From positions 1 through 64,000 of the forward strand of contig NVWM01000004.1 of NCBI GenBank assembly GCA_002733665.1: DNA of 64,000 nt. Direction: 5' to 3'. Under the pieces are notes generated by a model. It was not told where the DNA came from and ran no database searches. It saw only the letters and a program-made list of their open reading frames with translations. Every line of letters begins with the position of its first letter. Position 1 is the first letter of the stretch. Source of the DNA: Lutibacter sp. (GTDB lineage: Bacteria > Bacteroidota > Bacteroidia > Flavobacteriales > Flavobacteriaceae). Positions 54,055-63,323 of the stretch are shown piece by piece. A program made the translations under genes and the position numbers.

Positions 54055-54190
54055 CTACAGCTAACACGGTATAAAAATAATAAGGGCTAAGTGCCAAACC
54101 CAAAGTTGGTGCATATTAACAAAGCCCGCCAAATTTAAAATTTGACTAAGTGCTAAAACCGAAAAGTAAGTGTATTTTAACCCCTTACTA
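54054..54190. repeat. ACTAC-type framing element, copy 2
   Basis: ACTACAGCTAACACGGTATA starts on the last base of the esterase stop codon. A stem-forming region follows: GGGCT and AGCCC ends enclose TGCCAA/TTGGTGCA pairs. A direct repeat CTAAGTGC occurs twice (near 54077 and 54147). The structure recalls folded recombination sites such as attC, but the standard attC boxes are not clear. Confidence 0.5.
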
Positions 54191-54213
54191 TTCTTATACA
54201 AACCGATAAGCGT

Positions 54214-54254
54214 AACCAAAAAACGCCTTCAAAATTTGAAGGCGTTTTTTGGTT
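54214..54254. terminator. Bidirectional terminator
   Basis: A long near-perfect palindrome (ACGCCTTCAAA stem with outer AACCAAAA/TTTTGGTT pairs). It has T-runs on both strands and lies between the convergent esterase and thioredoxin genes. Confidence 0.85.
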
Positions 54255-54270
54255 TTATAAAAAGGCAAAT

Positions 54271-54630
54271 TTATTTCTCTACTCCCAACACATCTTTAAT
54301 AATGCGTTCAAATTCATCTTTTGGAAGTGCTCCTTGTGCCATTTGAGGTTCACCGTCCATAGGGCAAAATAACATTGAAGGAATACTACGAATTGCAAAT
54401 GCAGCAGACAATTCTTGTTCTACCTCAGTGTCCACTTTGTAAATGTTGATTTTACCTTCGTATTCTTGGCTCAACACTTCTAAAAGTGGTGCAATCGTCT
54501 TACATGGTCCACACCAATCTGCATAAAAATCTATAATACAAGGAACGTTTCCTTCGTATTTCCACTCTTTATTTTTTTCGAAATTAAAAACCTTTTCTAA
54601 AAAAGTTTCTTTGGTCATTTTTTCTGTCAT
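54271..54630 (-). CDS. Thioredoxin-family protein
   Basis: A 119-residue thioredoxin. The CXXC active site is in IDFYADWCGPCKTIAPL near residue 35, and cis-Pro in RSIPSMLF near 80. The frame continues to a TTG at 54654, but ATG 54630 (or 54618) fits better and falls about 30 bases after a -7 box. It probably acts as a cytoplasmic disulfide reductase. It is monocistronic. Confidence 0.88.
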   Translation of the reverse strand: MTEKMTKETFLEKVFNFEKNKEWKYEGNVPCIIDFYADWCGPCKTIAPLLEVLSQEYEGKINIYKVDTEVEQELSAAFAIRSIPSMLFCPMDGEPQMAQGALPKDEFERIIKDVLGVEK

Positions 54631-54662
54631 ATCAATAAAATTATATCTCTGCAATTGGACGA

Positions 54663-54670
54663 CAAAAGTA
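54663..54670 (-). promoter_or_regulatory. -7 box TACTTTTG of the thioredoxin gene
   Basis: On the minus strand TACTTTTG covers 54670-54663. The transcript would begin near 54656, which excludes the TTG at 54654 as a good start. Confidence 0.5.
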
Positions 54671-54690
54671 ATAAATACTTACAAGTTAAA

Positions 54691-54787
54691 ATTGTATCGA
54701 GAATATGATTTTTAACCCTCAGCCAATTCTCGATACAATTTTTTTATCTCGACTACGCTCGATATAACAAAATCACTCGAACTGACG
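54691..54787. repeat. TCTCGACTACGCTCGA repeat, copy 1
   Basis: A hairpin (ATTGTATCGAGAAT with its complement, 54691-54704 and 54726-54739) and a T-run are followed by TATCTCGACTACGCTCGATA then TAACA (54745-54769) and AAATCACTCGAACTGACG (54770-54787). The last two blocks recur at 58078-58122. It lies between the thioredoxin and beta-lactamase-like genes. Confidence 0.75.
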
Positions 54788-54790
54788 GAT

Positions 54791-56509
54791 TTATTCTACT
54801 TTTTTACCTACCATTTCTCGTCCACCTTGAAGCAAGGTTAGGCTTTCAACTTTTCCGTTGTCATCAACTTTAAAAGTAACACTTGCAGCAACAACTTTTA
54901 AATAAAATTCTGTATTTGATTTTGGAAATAATTCCGCTTGACCTTGACCAGTTGGCAGCGCAAATAATTGTTGCCCTTTGTTGGTAACTGTAATAAAAAA
55001 GCCAGGACCTAGCTCATATTTACCATTATAAGTTTCTAAAATTTCTACAGATACGCTAACCTCTTTTACAAGGTCTTTTGTTGCAACTCCTAAGCCTTCA
55101 AGTATTTTTATTCCGCCTTCACTTGCAGGATTTAGTTCCACTGATTTTTTATAGTTTGCGATTGCGTTAACTGTATCTCCTTTCATTAATAAAGCTTCTC
55201 CTAAAGAGTCATAAGGGTTTGATGCTTTAGGGTACATTTCTACATTTAATTTAAAAATAGCAAGTGCCATTTCAATGTCCTTTTTTCCTAAATACGCATA
55301 TCCTAAATTATTCAATTCTCCATCATCAAATTCATATTTATCCGCTTTTTCAACTTTAGCATTTCTATAAAACTCAATACCTTTTTCTAGTCCATTCTTT
55401 TTAATTTCTTTCTCTAAATCAGTAGCAATCGAAATTTTTGGCATTTTAAGATTATACGTATCGTCTAACAACTTTCTTCCAATATCTCCAATTCCTTCTG
55501 TAGAGTTTGTTAAAACTACTACTCCTTTTTCTGTTCCTTTAACAAATCCAGCAAAGGCTCTATAACCTCCTGTTGCTCCACCATGTTGCACAATTGCTCC
55601 ATCGTTATCATAGTGCCAAGTCAAGCCAATTTTAAATTTTTGGTCTTCGTTTTCATAAGCCGTTTTGTGACTCAATTGCATCGCTTCGTATAATGGTGAT
55701 TTTCGTATTCCCATATTTGCTTGGATATATTTAACCATATCAACTGCTGAAGAACGAATAGCCCCTGCACCTGCTAAAGCTGGTAAATCCCAGTTCTCAA
55801 CTTCTTCGCCATTATCATGACCTTTTGCTAAGTGTTTAATCATGTTTGGCGTAAAAACGATTCTTGTATTGTCCATACCCAAAGTATTTGCAATTCTTTC
55901 TACCATAATTGCTTCATAATCTTTCTTGTATTGCAATTCCAAAATATGACCCAAAATACCTAATGCTAAATTAGAGTATTCATATTTTTCTCCTATATCT
56001 CTTGTTAATTCGTAACCAGAAATAAATTCATACGCCATTTCAATTGTATAATCAGCATACGGATTATTTGGATTTGCAGGTGCAAAATTATCTGGCATAC
56101 GTGCCAAACTAGAAGAGTGTGTTGCAACGTCTTTTATTGTAATTGATTTACCGTTTCTAGTTGGTACCTTAGTATATTCCGAAAGATATTTAGAAATAGG
56201 ATCTGATAATTTCATTCTTCCTTTTAAAACCTCATCCGCAACAATAATTCCTGTAAATGTTTTAGAAATTGAGCCTATTTCAAAAATTGAATTTTTATCA
56301 ACATTTGCTCCTGTTTTTGAATCTGCTATTCCGTAACTATAATATTCCACTTTTTCTCCATCTATTAGCGCGACCACAATTCCTGTATTAATACCTTCAT
56401 CAACTCTTGCTTTAATGTGATCTCGAACTTCAGTTGAAATTTTGCTTTCTTGTGCATTTGTTATATATCCTATTGATATAAACAACAATAATGTGATGAT
56501 TTTTTTCAT
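54791..56509 (-). CDS. Serine beta-lactamase-fold protein with TPR region
   Basis: A 572-residue exported protein. The signal peptide (about 1-19) precedes a class C-like beta-lactamase domain (about 25-350): SxxK in GSISKTFTG near 85, YxN in YEYSNLALG near 180 and HGGATGGYRAF near 310. TPR-like helices (about 390-490) and a C-terminal beta-rich part (about 490-572) of the DUF3471 type follow. It is probably an esterase or peptidase rather than an antibiotic-degrading enzyme. A direct repeat lies just upstream. Confidence 0.87.
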   Translation of the reverse strand: MKKIITLLLFISIGYITNAQESKISTEVRDHIKARVDEGINTGIVVALIDGEKVEYYSYGIADSKTGANVDKNSIFEIGSISKTFTGIIVADEVLKGRMKLSDPISKYLSEYTKVPTRNGKSITIKDVATHSSSLARMPDNFAPANPNNPYADYTIEMAYEFISGYELTRDIGEKYEYSNLALGILGHILELQYKKDYEAIMVERIANTLGMDNTRIVFTPNMIKHLAKGHDNGEEVENWDLPALAGAGAIRSSAVDMVKYIQANMGIRKSPLYEAMQLSHKTAYENEDQKFKIGLTWHYDNDGAIVQHGGATGGYRAFAGFVKGTEKGVVVLTNSTEGIGDIGRKLLDDTYNLKMPKISIATDLEKEIKKNGLEKGIEFYRNAKVEKADKYEFDDGELNNLGYAYLGKKDIEMALAIFKLNVEMYPKASNPYDSLGEALLMKGDTVNAIANYKKSVELNPASEGGIKILEGLGVATKDLVKEVSVSVEILETYNGKYELGPGFFITVTNKGQQLFALPTGQGQAELFPKSNTEFYLKVVAASVTFKVDDNGKVESLTLLQGGREMVGKKVE

Positions 56510-56532
56510 GGGTAATAGTCTTTATTTAATGG

Positions 56533-56577
56533 TTTTAGTTTTCTTGAGCATTTCAAGTTAGTGATAATTTGACGACA
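56533..56577. repeat. 45-bp direct repeat, copy 1 (left of the GOLPH3 gene)
   Basis: TTTTAGTTTTCTTGAGCATT and on to TTTGACGACA. It matches 57466-57510 at 44 of 45 positions. The similarity fades over a further 20 bases (15 of 20). It lies between the beta-lactamase-like and GOLPH3 genes. Confidence 0.9.
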
Positions 56578-56768
56578 GAAAACAAAAAATGTTACAATTA
56601 CCTTATATTGGAATTTAAAAAAGGCTAGATGTATCTGCATCTATTTATTAAATGTGACTATTAAATATTCTATGATGCAACTTAAATCAACTCGCTCTAT
56701 TTCATTAAAGTGTTTAGATTTGTTGTAACATTTCTTAATTTTAGACACTAATAAAGAAAGAATCAATT

Positions 56769-57455
56769 ATGGAATTAAACTTAGTAGACAAATTTTTATT
56801 ACTTGCCTTAGACGATGACAAAGGAACTTTTACCTCTGAGCCATTTGCTATGACTTATGGATTGGCAGGAGCAATTCTTTTAGAACTTTCGTTATTAGAA
56901 TGTATCAGTATAGCGGATAAAAAAGTTGTTTTAAAAAGTCGAAAGCGAGTTGGAGATCCATTACTTGACAAGTACCTAGAACTAATTACAAACTCCAAGA
57001 AAAACCGATATGTTATGCATTGGGTTCAAACTTTTGGAAATAGAGAACGATCAATTAAGAAAGAAATCCTGGACAAACTTATTTTGAAAGGTATCTTAAC
57101 CAAACGTGAAGAAAGGTTTTTGTGGGTGTTTAATAATGATAAATTCCCAACGGCAAACTCAAAACCTGAGAATGCATTGCGTAAAAGATTATACGAGATC
57201 TTAGAATATGGTAAAACACCTAAGGTTGATGATCTCATGTTGATTAGTTTGATAGATACTTGTAAAATGAATAGATCGGTTTACGGTAAGGAACGTGCTA
57301 AGAAATGTAAAGAGACCATAAAAACACTCATAAAAGATTCGAAAAATAATAACGCTATTAGTGCTACAATTAAAGAAGTACACGACATTATTTTGATAAT
57401 GATTGCAACAGTTATTACCACTTCAATGGTGGCAACTACGATGTCTAGTAATTAA
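56769..57455 (+). CDS. GOLPH3/VPS74 (GPP34) family protein
   Basis: A 228-residue bacterial member of the GPP34 family. The N-terminal LVDKFLLLALDDDKGTF and YGLAGAILLELSLLECISI blocks are typical, as are DPLLDKYLELI and GILTKREERFLWVF. The last 20 residues are hydrophobic and may touch the membrane. In eukaryotes GOLPH3 binds PI4P and Golgi glycosyltransferases; the bacterial role is unknown. The gene sits between two 45-bp direct repeats and reads opposite to both neighbours, which suggests it came in as one unit. Confidence 0.85.
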   Translation: MELNLVDKFLLLALDDDKGTFTSEPFAMTYGLAGAILLELSLLECISIADKKVVLKSRKRVGDPLLDKYLELITNSKKNRYVMHWVQTFGNRERSIKKEILDKLILKGILTKREERFLWVFNNDKFPTANSKPENALRKRLYEILEYGKTPKVDDLMLISLIDTCKMNRSVYGKERAKKCKETIKTLIKDSKNNNAISATIKEVHDIILIMIATVITTSMVATTMSSN

Positions 57456-57465
57456 TCAAAGATGA

Positions 57466-57510
57466 TTTTAGTTTTCTTGAGCATTTCAGGTTAGTGATAA
57501 TTTGACGACA
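57466..57510. repeat. 45-bp direct repeat, copy 2 (right of the GOLPH3 gene)
   Basis: Same orientation as 56533-56577 and one mismatch (A to G at position 24). It begins 10 bases after the GPP34 stop and ends 14 bases before the end of the GreA-like gene. Confidence 0.9.
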
Positions 57511-57524
57511 ATAATCAAGAAATA

Positions 57525-57974
57525 TTACAAGATAGATTTAATGACTATTTGTTTTTCATTAAACATAATTAACTCATTTTCCTTCTTCCCAATCAACAAT
57601 TGACCAATTGGAGATTTTGTAGAGACAGCATAATAGGTAGTTTCATCAACGATTAATTTCCCTGCGCTAATTGCAATAAAGTAGTTGATTGTATTCGTTT
57701 TTATAATACTCCCAAGTTTACAAACGCTTGAACCTTCTTGTGGGTTTATTCGTTCTAACGTTATTTTCATTTCAGATACAACTTGTAATTGTTGCCCTGC
57801 TTTTTCCATTTCTAATTGCAACATTGCTCGTCCAGTTTCATGTTTGTCACCTGCAGAACTTTTAGTTTCAGATGCCAACGCTTCTTGATTTGATTTAATG
57901 GTGTTTTCAATGGTTGTCAACTTAGTATTGACAAACTCTTTACATTGTTTATATAGTATTTCTTTAATATTCAT
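57525..57974 (-). CDS. GreA/GreB-like transcription elongation factor
   Basis: A 149-residue protein. An N-terminal coiled coil (about 1-75), with the acidic tip ETKSSAGDKHETGRAMLQLE, precedes a C-terminal FKBP-like domain with YYAVSTKSPIGQLLIGKKENE. The layout is that of GreA, which rescues backtracked RNA polymerase. Its acidic tip differs from classic GreA, so it may be a relative with another role at RNA polymerase. It is close to a direct repeat on its 3' side. Confidence 0.75.
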   Translation of the reverse strand: MNIKEILYKQCKEFVNTKLTTIENTIKSNQEALASETKSSAGDKHETGRAMLQLEMEKAGQQLQVVSEMKITLERINPQEGSSVCKLGSIIKTNTINYFIAISAGKLIVDETTYYAVSTKSPIGQLLIGKKENELIMFNEKQIVIKSIL

Positions 57975-57990
57975 TTTTTCTATTTATTAA

Positions 57991-58122
57991 CGTCACATCG
58001 AGTGAATTTATCTAGTGAAATGAAATAAATTTGTATCGAGATGCTTTCTTATGATTGTTCTCGATACAATTTTATTTTATCTCGACTACGCTCGATATGA
58101 CATAAAATCACTCGAACTGACG
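57991..58122. repeat. TCTCGACTACGCTCGA repeat, copy 2
   Basis: A fuller version of 54691-54787. It starts CGTCACATCGAGTGA (57991-58005), whose reverse complement is nearly the right end TCACTCGAACTGACG. Inside are a TTGTATCGAG/CTCGATACAA hairpin and TATCTCGACTACGCTCGATA then TGACA. It lies between the GreA-like gene and the FAD oxidoreductase. Confidence 0.8.
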
Positions 58123-58132
58123 ATAAAGGACA

Positions 58133-59236
58133 TTATACCAATTCCGCCAATTCTTTTCCTATCACACTTCCTATTGCAATTCCCATTCCGCCAAGTCGAA
58201 CTCCACAATAGACATTCTCAGAAACTTGTTTTACAATTACTTTTTTCTGATTTCCAACGCCCATAATTCCACTCCATCGATGTTCAATTTCCACTTCTTG
58301 ATTTGGTAAAATTGTTGTTTTCAAAATTTCTTCCAATTTGTTCTGAACCAATGCTGTTAATCCAAATTCACTTGTTTCTTCTGTTTCAAAATCTAGATTT
58401 CTTCCTCCGCCTAATAAAATTCTGTCATCTATATTTCTAAAATAATAATATCCTTTTTCTAAATGAAAAGTTCCTTTTATTTCATGATTTTTTATCGGTT
58501 TTGTAATCAGAACTTGCGCTCTTGCAGGTTGTAAATTTTCTTTTAAAAACTGGTTAGCAAATCCGTTAGTTGCGATTAGAACTTTATTTGATTTAAAAGA
58601 AAAACCATTACTCAACTCTATTTCTCCATTGTCTAAAATATTCGTTACCTCAACATTATTTAAAATTTTGATTCCTTCAAGATGTGCACATTTCAGTAGA
58701 GTTGCCATCATTTTTCCAGTGTCAATTTGCCCTTCATATTGATTGAAAAAATAATTCTCTTTAACATTAGCAAAATCGTATTTATTGTCACAAATAGAAA
58801 AAACATTTTGCTTAAATATTGGTTTTAAAAGTTGGTTAATTACTTCCTTCTTTTCTAAACATTCTTCAAACAAGTTATCATTATTAGAAAACAATTCATA
58901 ACCTCCATATTGTCTAAACCCAATATTTGCATCTCCTAAATTTTCTCGCAATAATTGTAATCCTTCCCAACGTTTTTGAACCAAACTGTATACTTCTTCT
59001 TCAGAATGAGTTTCTAAATCATCTACAATCTCAGAAAGACTTCCAAAACAAGCAAAACCTGCATTCTTAGTACTTGCTCCATTAGGCAATAACCCTTTTT
59101 CCAGCACTAAAATCTTGCTCTTTGGATATTTTTCTTGTAAATAAATAGCGGTATTTAATCCAACTATTCCACTTCCAATAATTGTAAAATCAACATTAGA
59201 AAACCATTCTTTTAATTCCCAATAACTAAAACTCAT
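58133..59236 (-). CDS. FAD-dependent oxidoreductase (DAO family)
   Basis: A 367-residue flavoenzyme. The FAD-binding site IIGSGIVGLNTAIYLQ is near residue 20, with KNAGFACFG near 58 and the C-terminal GVRLGGMGIAIGSVIGKELAEL closing the FAD site. It belongs to the glycine/D-amino-acid oxidase superfamily; no specific substrate is apparent. The N-terminus has 15-18 residues before the Rossmann motif. It stands alone between repeats. Confidence 0.85.
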   Translation of the reverse strand: MSFSYWELKEWFSNVDFTIIGSGIVGLNTAIYLQEKYPKSKILVLEKGLLPNGASTKNAGFACFGSLSEIVDDLETHSEEEVYSLVQKRWEGLQLLRENLGDANIGFRQYGGYELFSNNDNLFEECLEKKEVINQLLKPIFKQNVFSICDNKYDFANVKENYFFNQYEGQIDTGKMMATLLKCAHLEGIKILNNVEVTNILDNGEIELSNGFSFKSNKVLIATNGFANQFLKENLQPARAQVLITKPIKNHEIKGTFHLEKGYYYFRNIDDRILLGGGRNLDFETEETSEFGLTALVQNKLEEILKTTILPNQEVEIEHRWSGIMGVGNQKKVIVKQVSENVYCGVRLGGMGIAIGSVIGKELAELV

Positions 59237-59358
59237 CTTTTCTTATTTCCTTTTATTTAATATTTTTTAAAAGTCTTTTGCATACGTGTAAATATAGTCA
59301 TTATTTAAAATAATTCTTAATTAAAAAAAAGTTTCAAAAGTTGACATATATCATATTC

Positions 59359-59384
59359 TTGATTTATTAAAGGGCATACTTTTG
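59359..59384 (+). promoter_or_regulatory. Promoter of the OmpW-like gene
   Basis: TTG at 59359-59361, 15 bases, TACTTTTG at 59377-59384, then 32 bases to the ATG. The -33 spacing is shorter than usual, so only the -7 box is well supported. Confidence 0.5.
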
Positions 59385-59416
59385 CTTAAAATTAGTTAAA
59401 AATAAAACTATATATT

Positions 59417-60064
59417 ATGAGAAAAATTATATTAAGTGTATTGACACTATTGTTAACAGTTAGTTTAGTAAATGCACAAGAAGAAACAGAAAAAGACTAT
59501 AGCAAATGGCAAGTTAGATTGCGTGGTCTTGCAGTAATTCCTAACGAAAGTGCAACTATTGACGTAATTGGTGGAGATGTAGATATTGAAACTGCATTTA
59601 TACCTGAATTAGACTTTACATATTTCTTTACTAAAAATTGGGCGGCAGAATTAATTTTAGGAACATCAAATCATGATGTGAAGGCTATTTCTACTGCTGC
59701 AGGAGATATTGAATTAGGTGATGTTTGGTTATTGCCTCCTACATTAACATTACAGTACCATTTTTTGCATGGAGAAAGTGTACGTCCATATTTAGGAGCG
59801 GGATTGAACTATACCATTTTTTATGACGAAAATAATGGTCCTGTTGCCGATAAAGTGTCTTATGAAAATAGTTTAGGGTATGCTTTTCAGTTTGGGATCG
59901 ATTTTGATTTAGATAATAAATGGTTTATCAACTTAGATTATAAATACATTTTACTTGATACAGATGTAACAGTTGATGCTACTACTGCTTTAGGTGCAAC
60001 AGTAGGAGCTGATGTAGAAATTAATCCAGCAATTATTGGTGTTGGATTTGGTAGAAGATTTTAA
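59417..60064 (+). CDS. OmpW-family outer membrane protein
   Basis: A 215-residue outer membrane protein. The signal peptide (about 1-20, VSLVNAQ) is followed by alternating beta strands. It has the OmpW/AlkL signature around FTYFFTKNWAAELILG, WLLPPTLTLQYHF and VRPYLGAGLNYTIFY. The C-terminal Phe ends the last strand, as BamA expects. OmpW forms a small eight-stranded pore for hydrophobic compounds. A strong terminator follows. Confidence 0.88.
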   Translation: MRKIILSVLTLLLTVSLVNAQEETEKDYSKWQVRLRGLAVIPNESATIDVIGGDVDIETAFIPELDFTYFFTKNWAAELILGTSNHDVKAISTAAGDIELGDVWLLPPTLTLQYHFLHGESVRPYLGAGLNYTIFYDENNGPVADKVSYENSLGYAFQFGIDFDLDNKWFINLDYKYILLDTDVTVDATTALGATVGADVEINPAIIGVGFGRRF

Positions 60065-60080
60065 TTTTTAAAAACAACAA

Positions 60081-60124
60081 AAAGGGATTGTGATAGAATA
60101 GTGTTATTACAATCCCTTTTTTTT
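60081..60124 (+). terminator. Terminator of the OmpW-like gene
   Basis: AAAGGGATTGT pairs with ACAATCCCTTT over a 17-base loop and is followed by a run of T. Confidence 0.88.
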
Positions 60125-60145
60125 ATGAATGATATTTTTGTATTC

Positions 60146-60598
60146 TTATTCTAAGTGTTTTTCAAAACAAACACTATTTTCTGCATTTTCATATTGACCA
60201 TAATTTGGAATTGATTTATAACCATTTGTTTGATATAAACTAATAGCATTTTTCAAACCAATTCCAGTTTCTAAAATACACTTCTTAAAACCCAATTCTT
60301 TAGACCACAATTCCAATTCCTTTAATATTTCTATAGCAACACCCATCCTTCTACTTTCAGAAGAAACAAACATTCTCTTTATTTCTATAGATTCATCATC
60401 ATACTTTTTTATTGCTCCACAACCTAAAGGAATTCCACCTTTATAAACGACGACGACTTGATTTAAAACATCAATATTGTTGTATTGGTTATAAAAATCG
60501 TGATCCTCTCCGTCTGCTACTTTTAAGAAAGTATTTAAAGCATTCACAAGTTCAATAAAGTCTTTGTTCTTAAAGTCAGTTCTTACAATTGTTATCAT
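60146..60598 (-). CDS. GNAT-family N-acetyltransferase
   Basis: A 150-residue acetyltransferase with IEIKRMFVSSESRRMGVAIEIL (acetyl-CoA loop) and CILETGIGLKNAISLYQTNGY. Its ATG overlaps the dinB stop by one base (TGATG), so it is translated after dinB. A TTG one codon upstream also exists. The substrate is unknown. Confidence 0.82.
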   Translation of the reverse strand: MITIVRTDFKNKDFIELVNALNTFLKVADGEDHDFYNQYNNIDVLNQVVVVYKGGIPLGCGAIKKYDDESIEIKRMFVSSESRRMGVAIEILKELELWSKELGFKKCILETGIGLKNAISLYQTNGYKSIPNYGQYENAENSVCFEKHLE

Positions 60599-61695
60599 CA
60601 AAACTCTAATTTTAATTGTACATCTATCACCTTCTCTTTTTTCTTCGTATTTATATTCAAATTCGTTACTGAAATACCTAATAGTCGAACAGAATTTTTC
60701 ATCTTTTCTTGATATAATAACTCTTTAACAGTTTCTAACAAAATAGCTCTGTCTTTAACAAAAAACGGAAGTGTTTTACTTCTCGTTTGCTGAGTGAAAT
60801 CACTATATTTTATTTTTAACGTTACCGTTTTTCCTGCTAATTTTGACTTCTTTAATCGCTTTTCTAATTCATCAGCAATTTTCTCTAATTGCTCGAGCAT
60901 AAATATTTCGGAAGTTAAATTGGTGCGAAAAGTATGTTCTGCTGCAACTGATTTTGTAATTCTATTTGGATTTACTTTTCCGTTATGTATTCCACGAACG
61001 ATATGATAATAATGCGCTCCTGATTTCCCAAAGTTTTTTGTTAAAAATGCTTCTGATTTTTCTTTTAAATTTTTTCCATCAAAAATACCAAGGTTATACA
61101 TTTTGGTTGCCGTTACTTTACCAACACCATAAAACTTTTTAATGTCTAGTTTCTCTAAAAAATCAATTGCTTTTTCTGGTGGAATTGTTTTTTGACCATT
61201 TGGCTTATTAATATCCGAAGCAATTTTTGCGAGAAATTTATTATATGATATACCAGCCGATGCTCGTAATCCTGTAATATCAAATATTTTTTGGCGAATT
61301 TCTTCAGCAATCAAACTTGCTGAAGGATTTCCTTTTTTATTTACAGTAACATCTAAATATGCTTCGTCTAAAGAAAGTGGTTCTACCAAATCAGTATATT
61401 CAAAAAATATCGTACGAATCTGTTTAGAAACTTCTTTGTATCGGCTAAATCTTGGCGGAACAAATATTAAGTGAGGGCAATTTTTACGTGCTATTACACC
61501 ACTCATAGCAGAACGAACTCCAAATTTACGCGCCTCATAACTTGCAGCAGACACAACTCCTCGTTCTCCACCTCCACCAACAGCCAACGGTTTTCCTTGT
61601 AGTTCTGGATTGTCTAATTGTTCTACAGATGCATAAAATGCATCCATATCTACATGAATAATTTTTCTATTTGTATTGATTGAATCCACACTCAA
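60598..61695 (-). CDS. dinB: DNA polymerase IV
   Basis: A 365-residue Y-family translesion polymerase. Catalytic HVDMDAFYASVEQ is near residue 14 and SLDEAYLDVT near 103, with finger and thumb regions and a little-finger domain in the last 120 residues. No clear beta-clamp motif is seen at the C-terminus. The start is TTG 61695 or GTG 61689: a -7 box TATTTTTG covers 61700-61693, right over the TTG, so GTG may be the true, leaderless start. It is followed by a GNAT gene in the same operon. Confidence 0.92.
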   Translation of the reverse strand: MSVDSINTNRKIIHVDMDAFYASVEQLDNPELQGKPLAVGGGGERGVVSAASYEARKFGVRSAMSGVIARKNCPHLIFVPPRFSRYKEVSKQIRTIFFEYTDLVEPLSLDEAYLDVTVNKKGNPSASLIAEEIRQKIFDITGLRASAGISYNKFLAKIASDINKPNGQKTIPPEKAIDFLEKLDIKKFYGVGKVTATKMYNLGIFDGKNLKEKSEAFLTKNFGKSGAHYYHIVRGIHNGKVNPNRITKSVAAEHTFRTNLTSEIFMLEQLEKIADELEKRLKKSKLAGKTVTLKIKYSDFTQQTRSKTLPFFVKDRAILLETVKELLYQEKMKNSVRLLGISVTNLNINTKKKEKVIDVQLKLEF

Positions 61696-61708
61696 AAATA
61701 CAAAAAAA

Positions 61709-61738
61709 GACCTTGTAAGTTTTAAAACTTACAAGGTC
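61709..61738 (-). terminator. Intrinsic terminator of gdhA
   Basis: A perfect 30-bp palindrome starting GACCTTGTAAGTTTT and a run of seven T on the minus strand. It lies between the gdhA stop and the dinB start. Confidence 0.88.
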
Positions 61739-61785
61739 AATATATTTCTAATAATCTTAATTTGCTAAAAATCTAGCGATCTAAA

Positions 61786-63201
<1,416 letters not shown>

Positions 63202-63294
63202 TTAAAATTATACTATTTTTTCGTTATTTCAAACGATTTTATAGTGTGTTTTAATCTCTTGTAGAATTTCTATGTAGAATTTCATTAAAAATGG

Positions 63295-63302
63295 TAAATT
63301 TG
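63295..63302 (+). promoter_or_regulatory. -7 box TAAATTTG of pheS
   Basis: TAAATTTG lies 21 bases before the pheS ATG at 63324. No good -33 TTG is present at the usual spacing. Confidence 0.5.
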
Positions 63303-63323
63303 CAGCATAATCTATAAGAAAAG

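Noticed and set aside
48823-54190. A true integron
   Set aside because: No integrase is in the window and standard attC boxes are not clear; kept only as a cassette-like hypothesis.
54631-54654. Longer thioredoxin start at a TTG
   Set aside because: The -7 box at 54663-54670 puts the transcript start at about this codon, and ATG 54630 is in frame.
54791-56509. An antibiotic-resistance beta-lactamase
   Set aside because: The TPR and C-terminal parts and general class C-like motifs are typical of Bacteroidota esterase/peptidase relatives; nothing specific to resistance is seen.
12296-58122. CRISPR array
   Set aside because: The repeats are isolated and palindromic, with no regular spacing and no cas genes.
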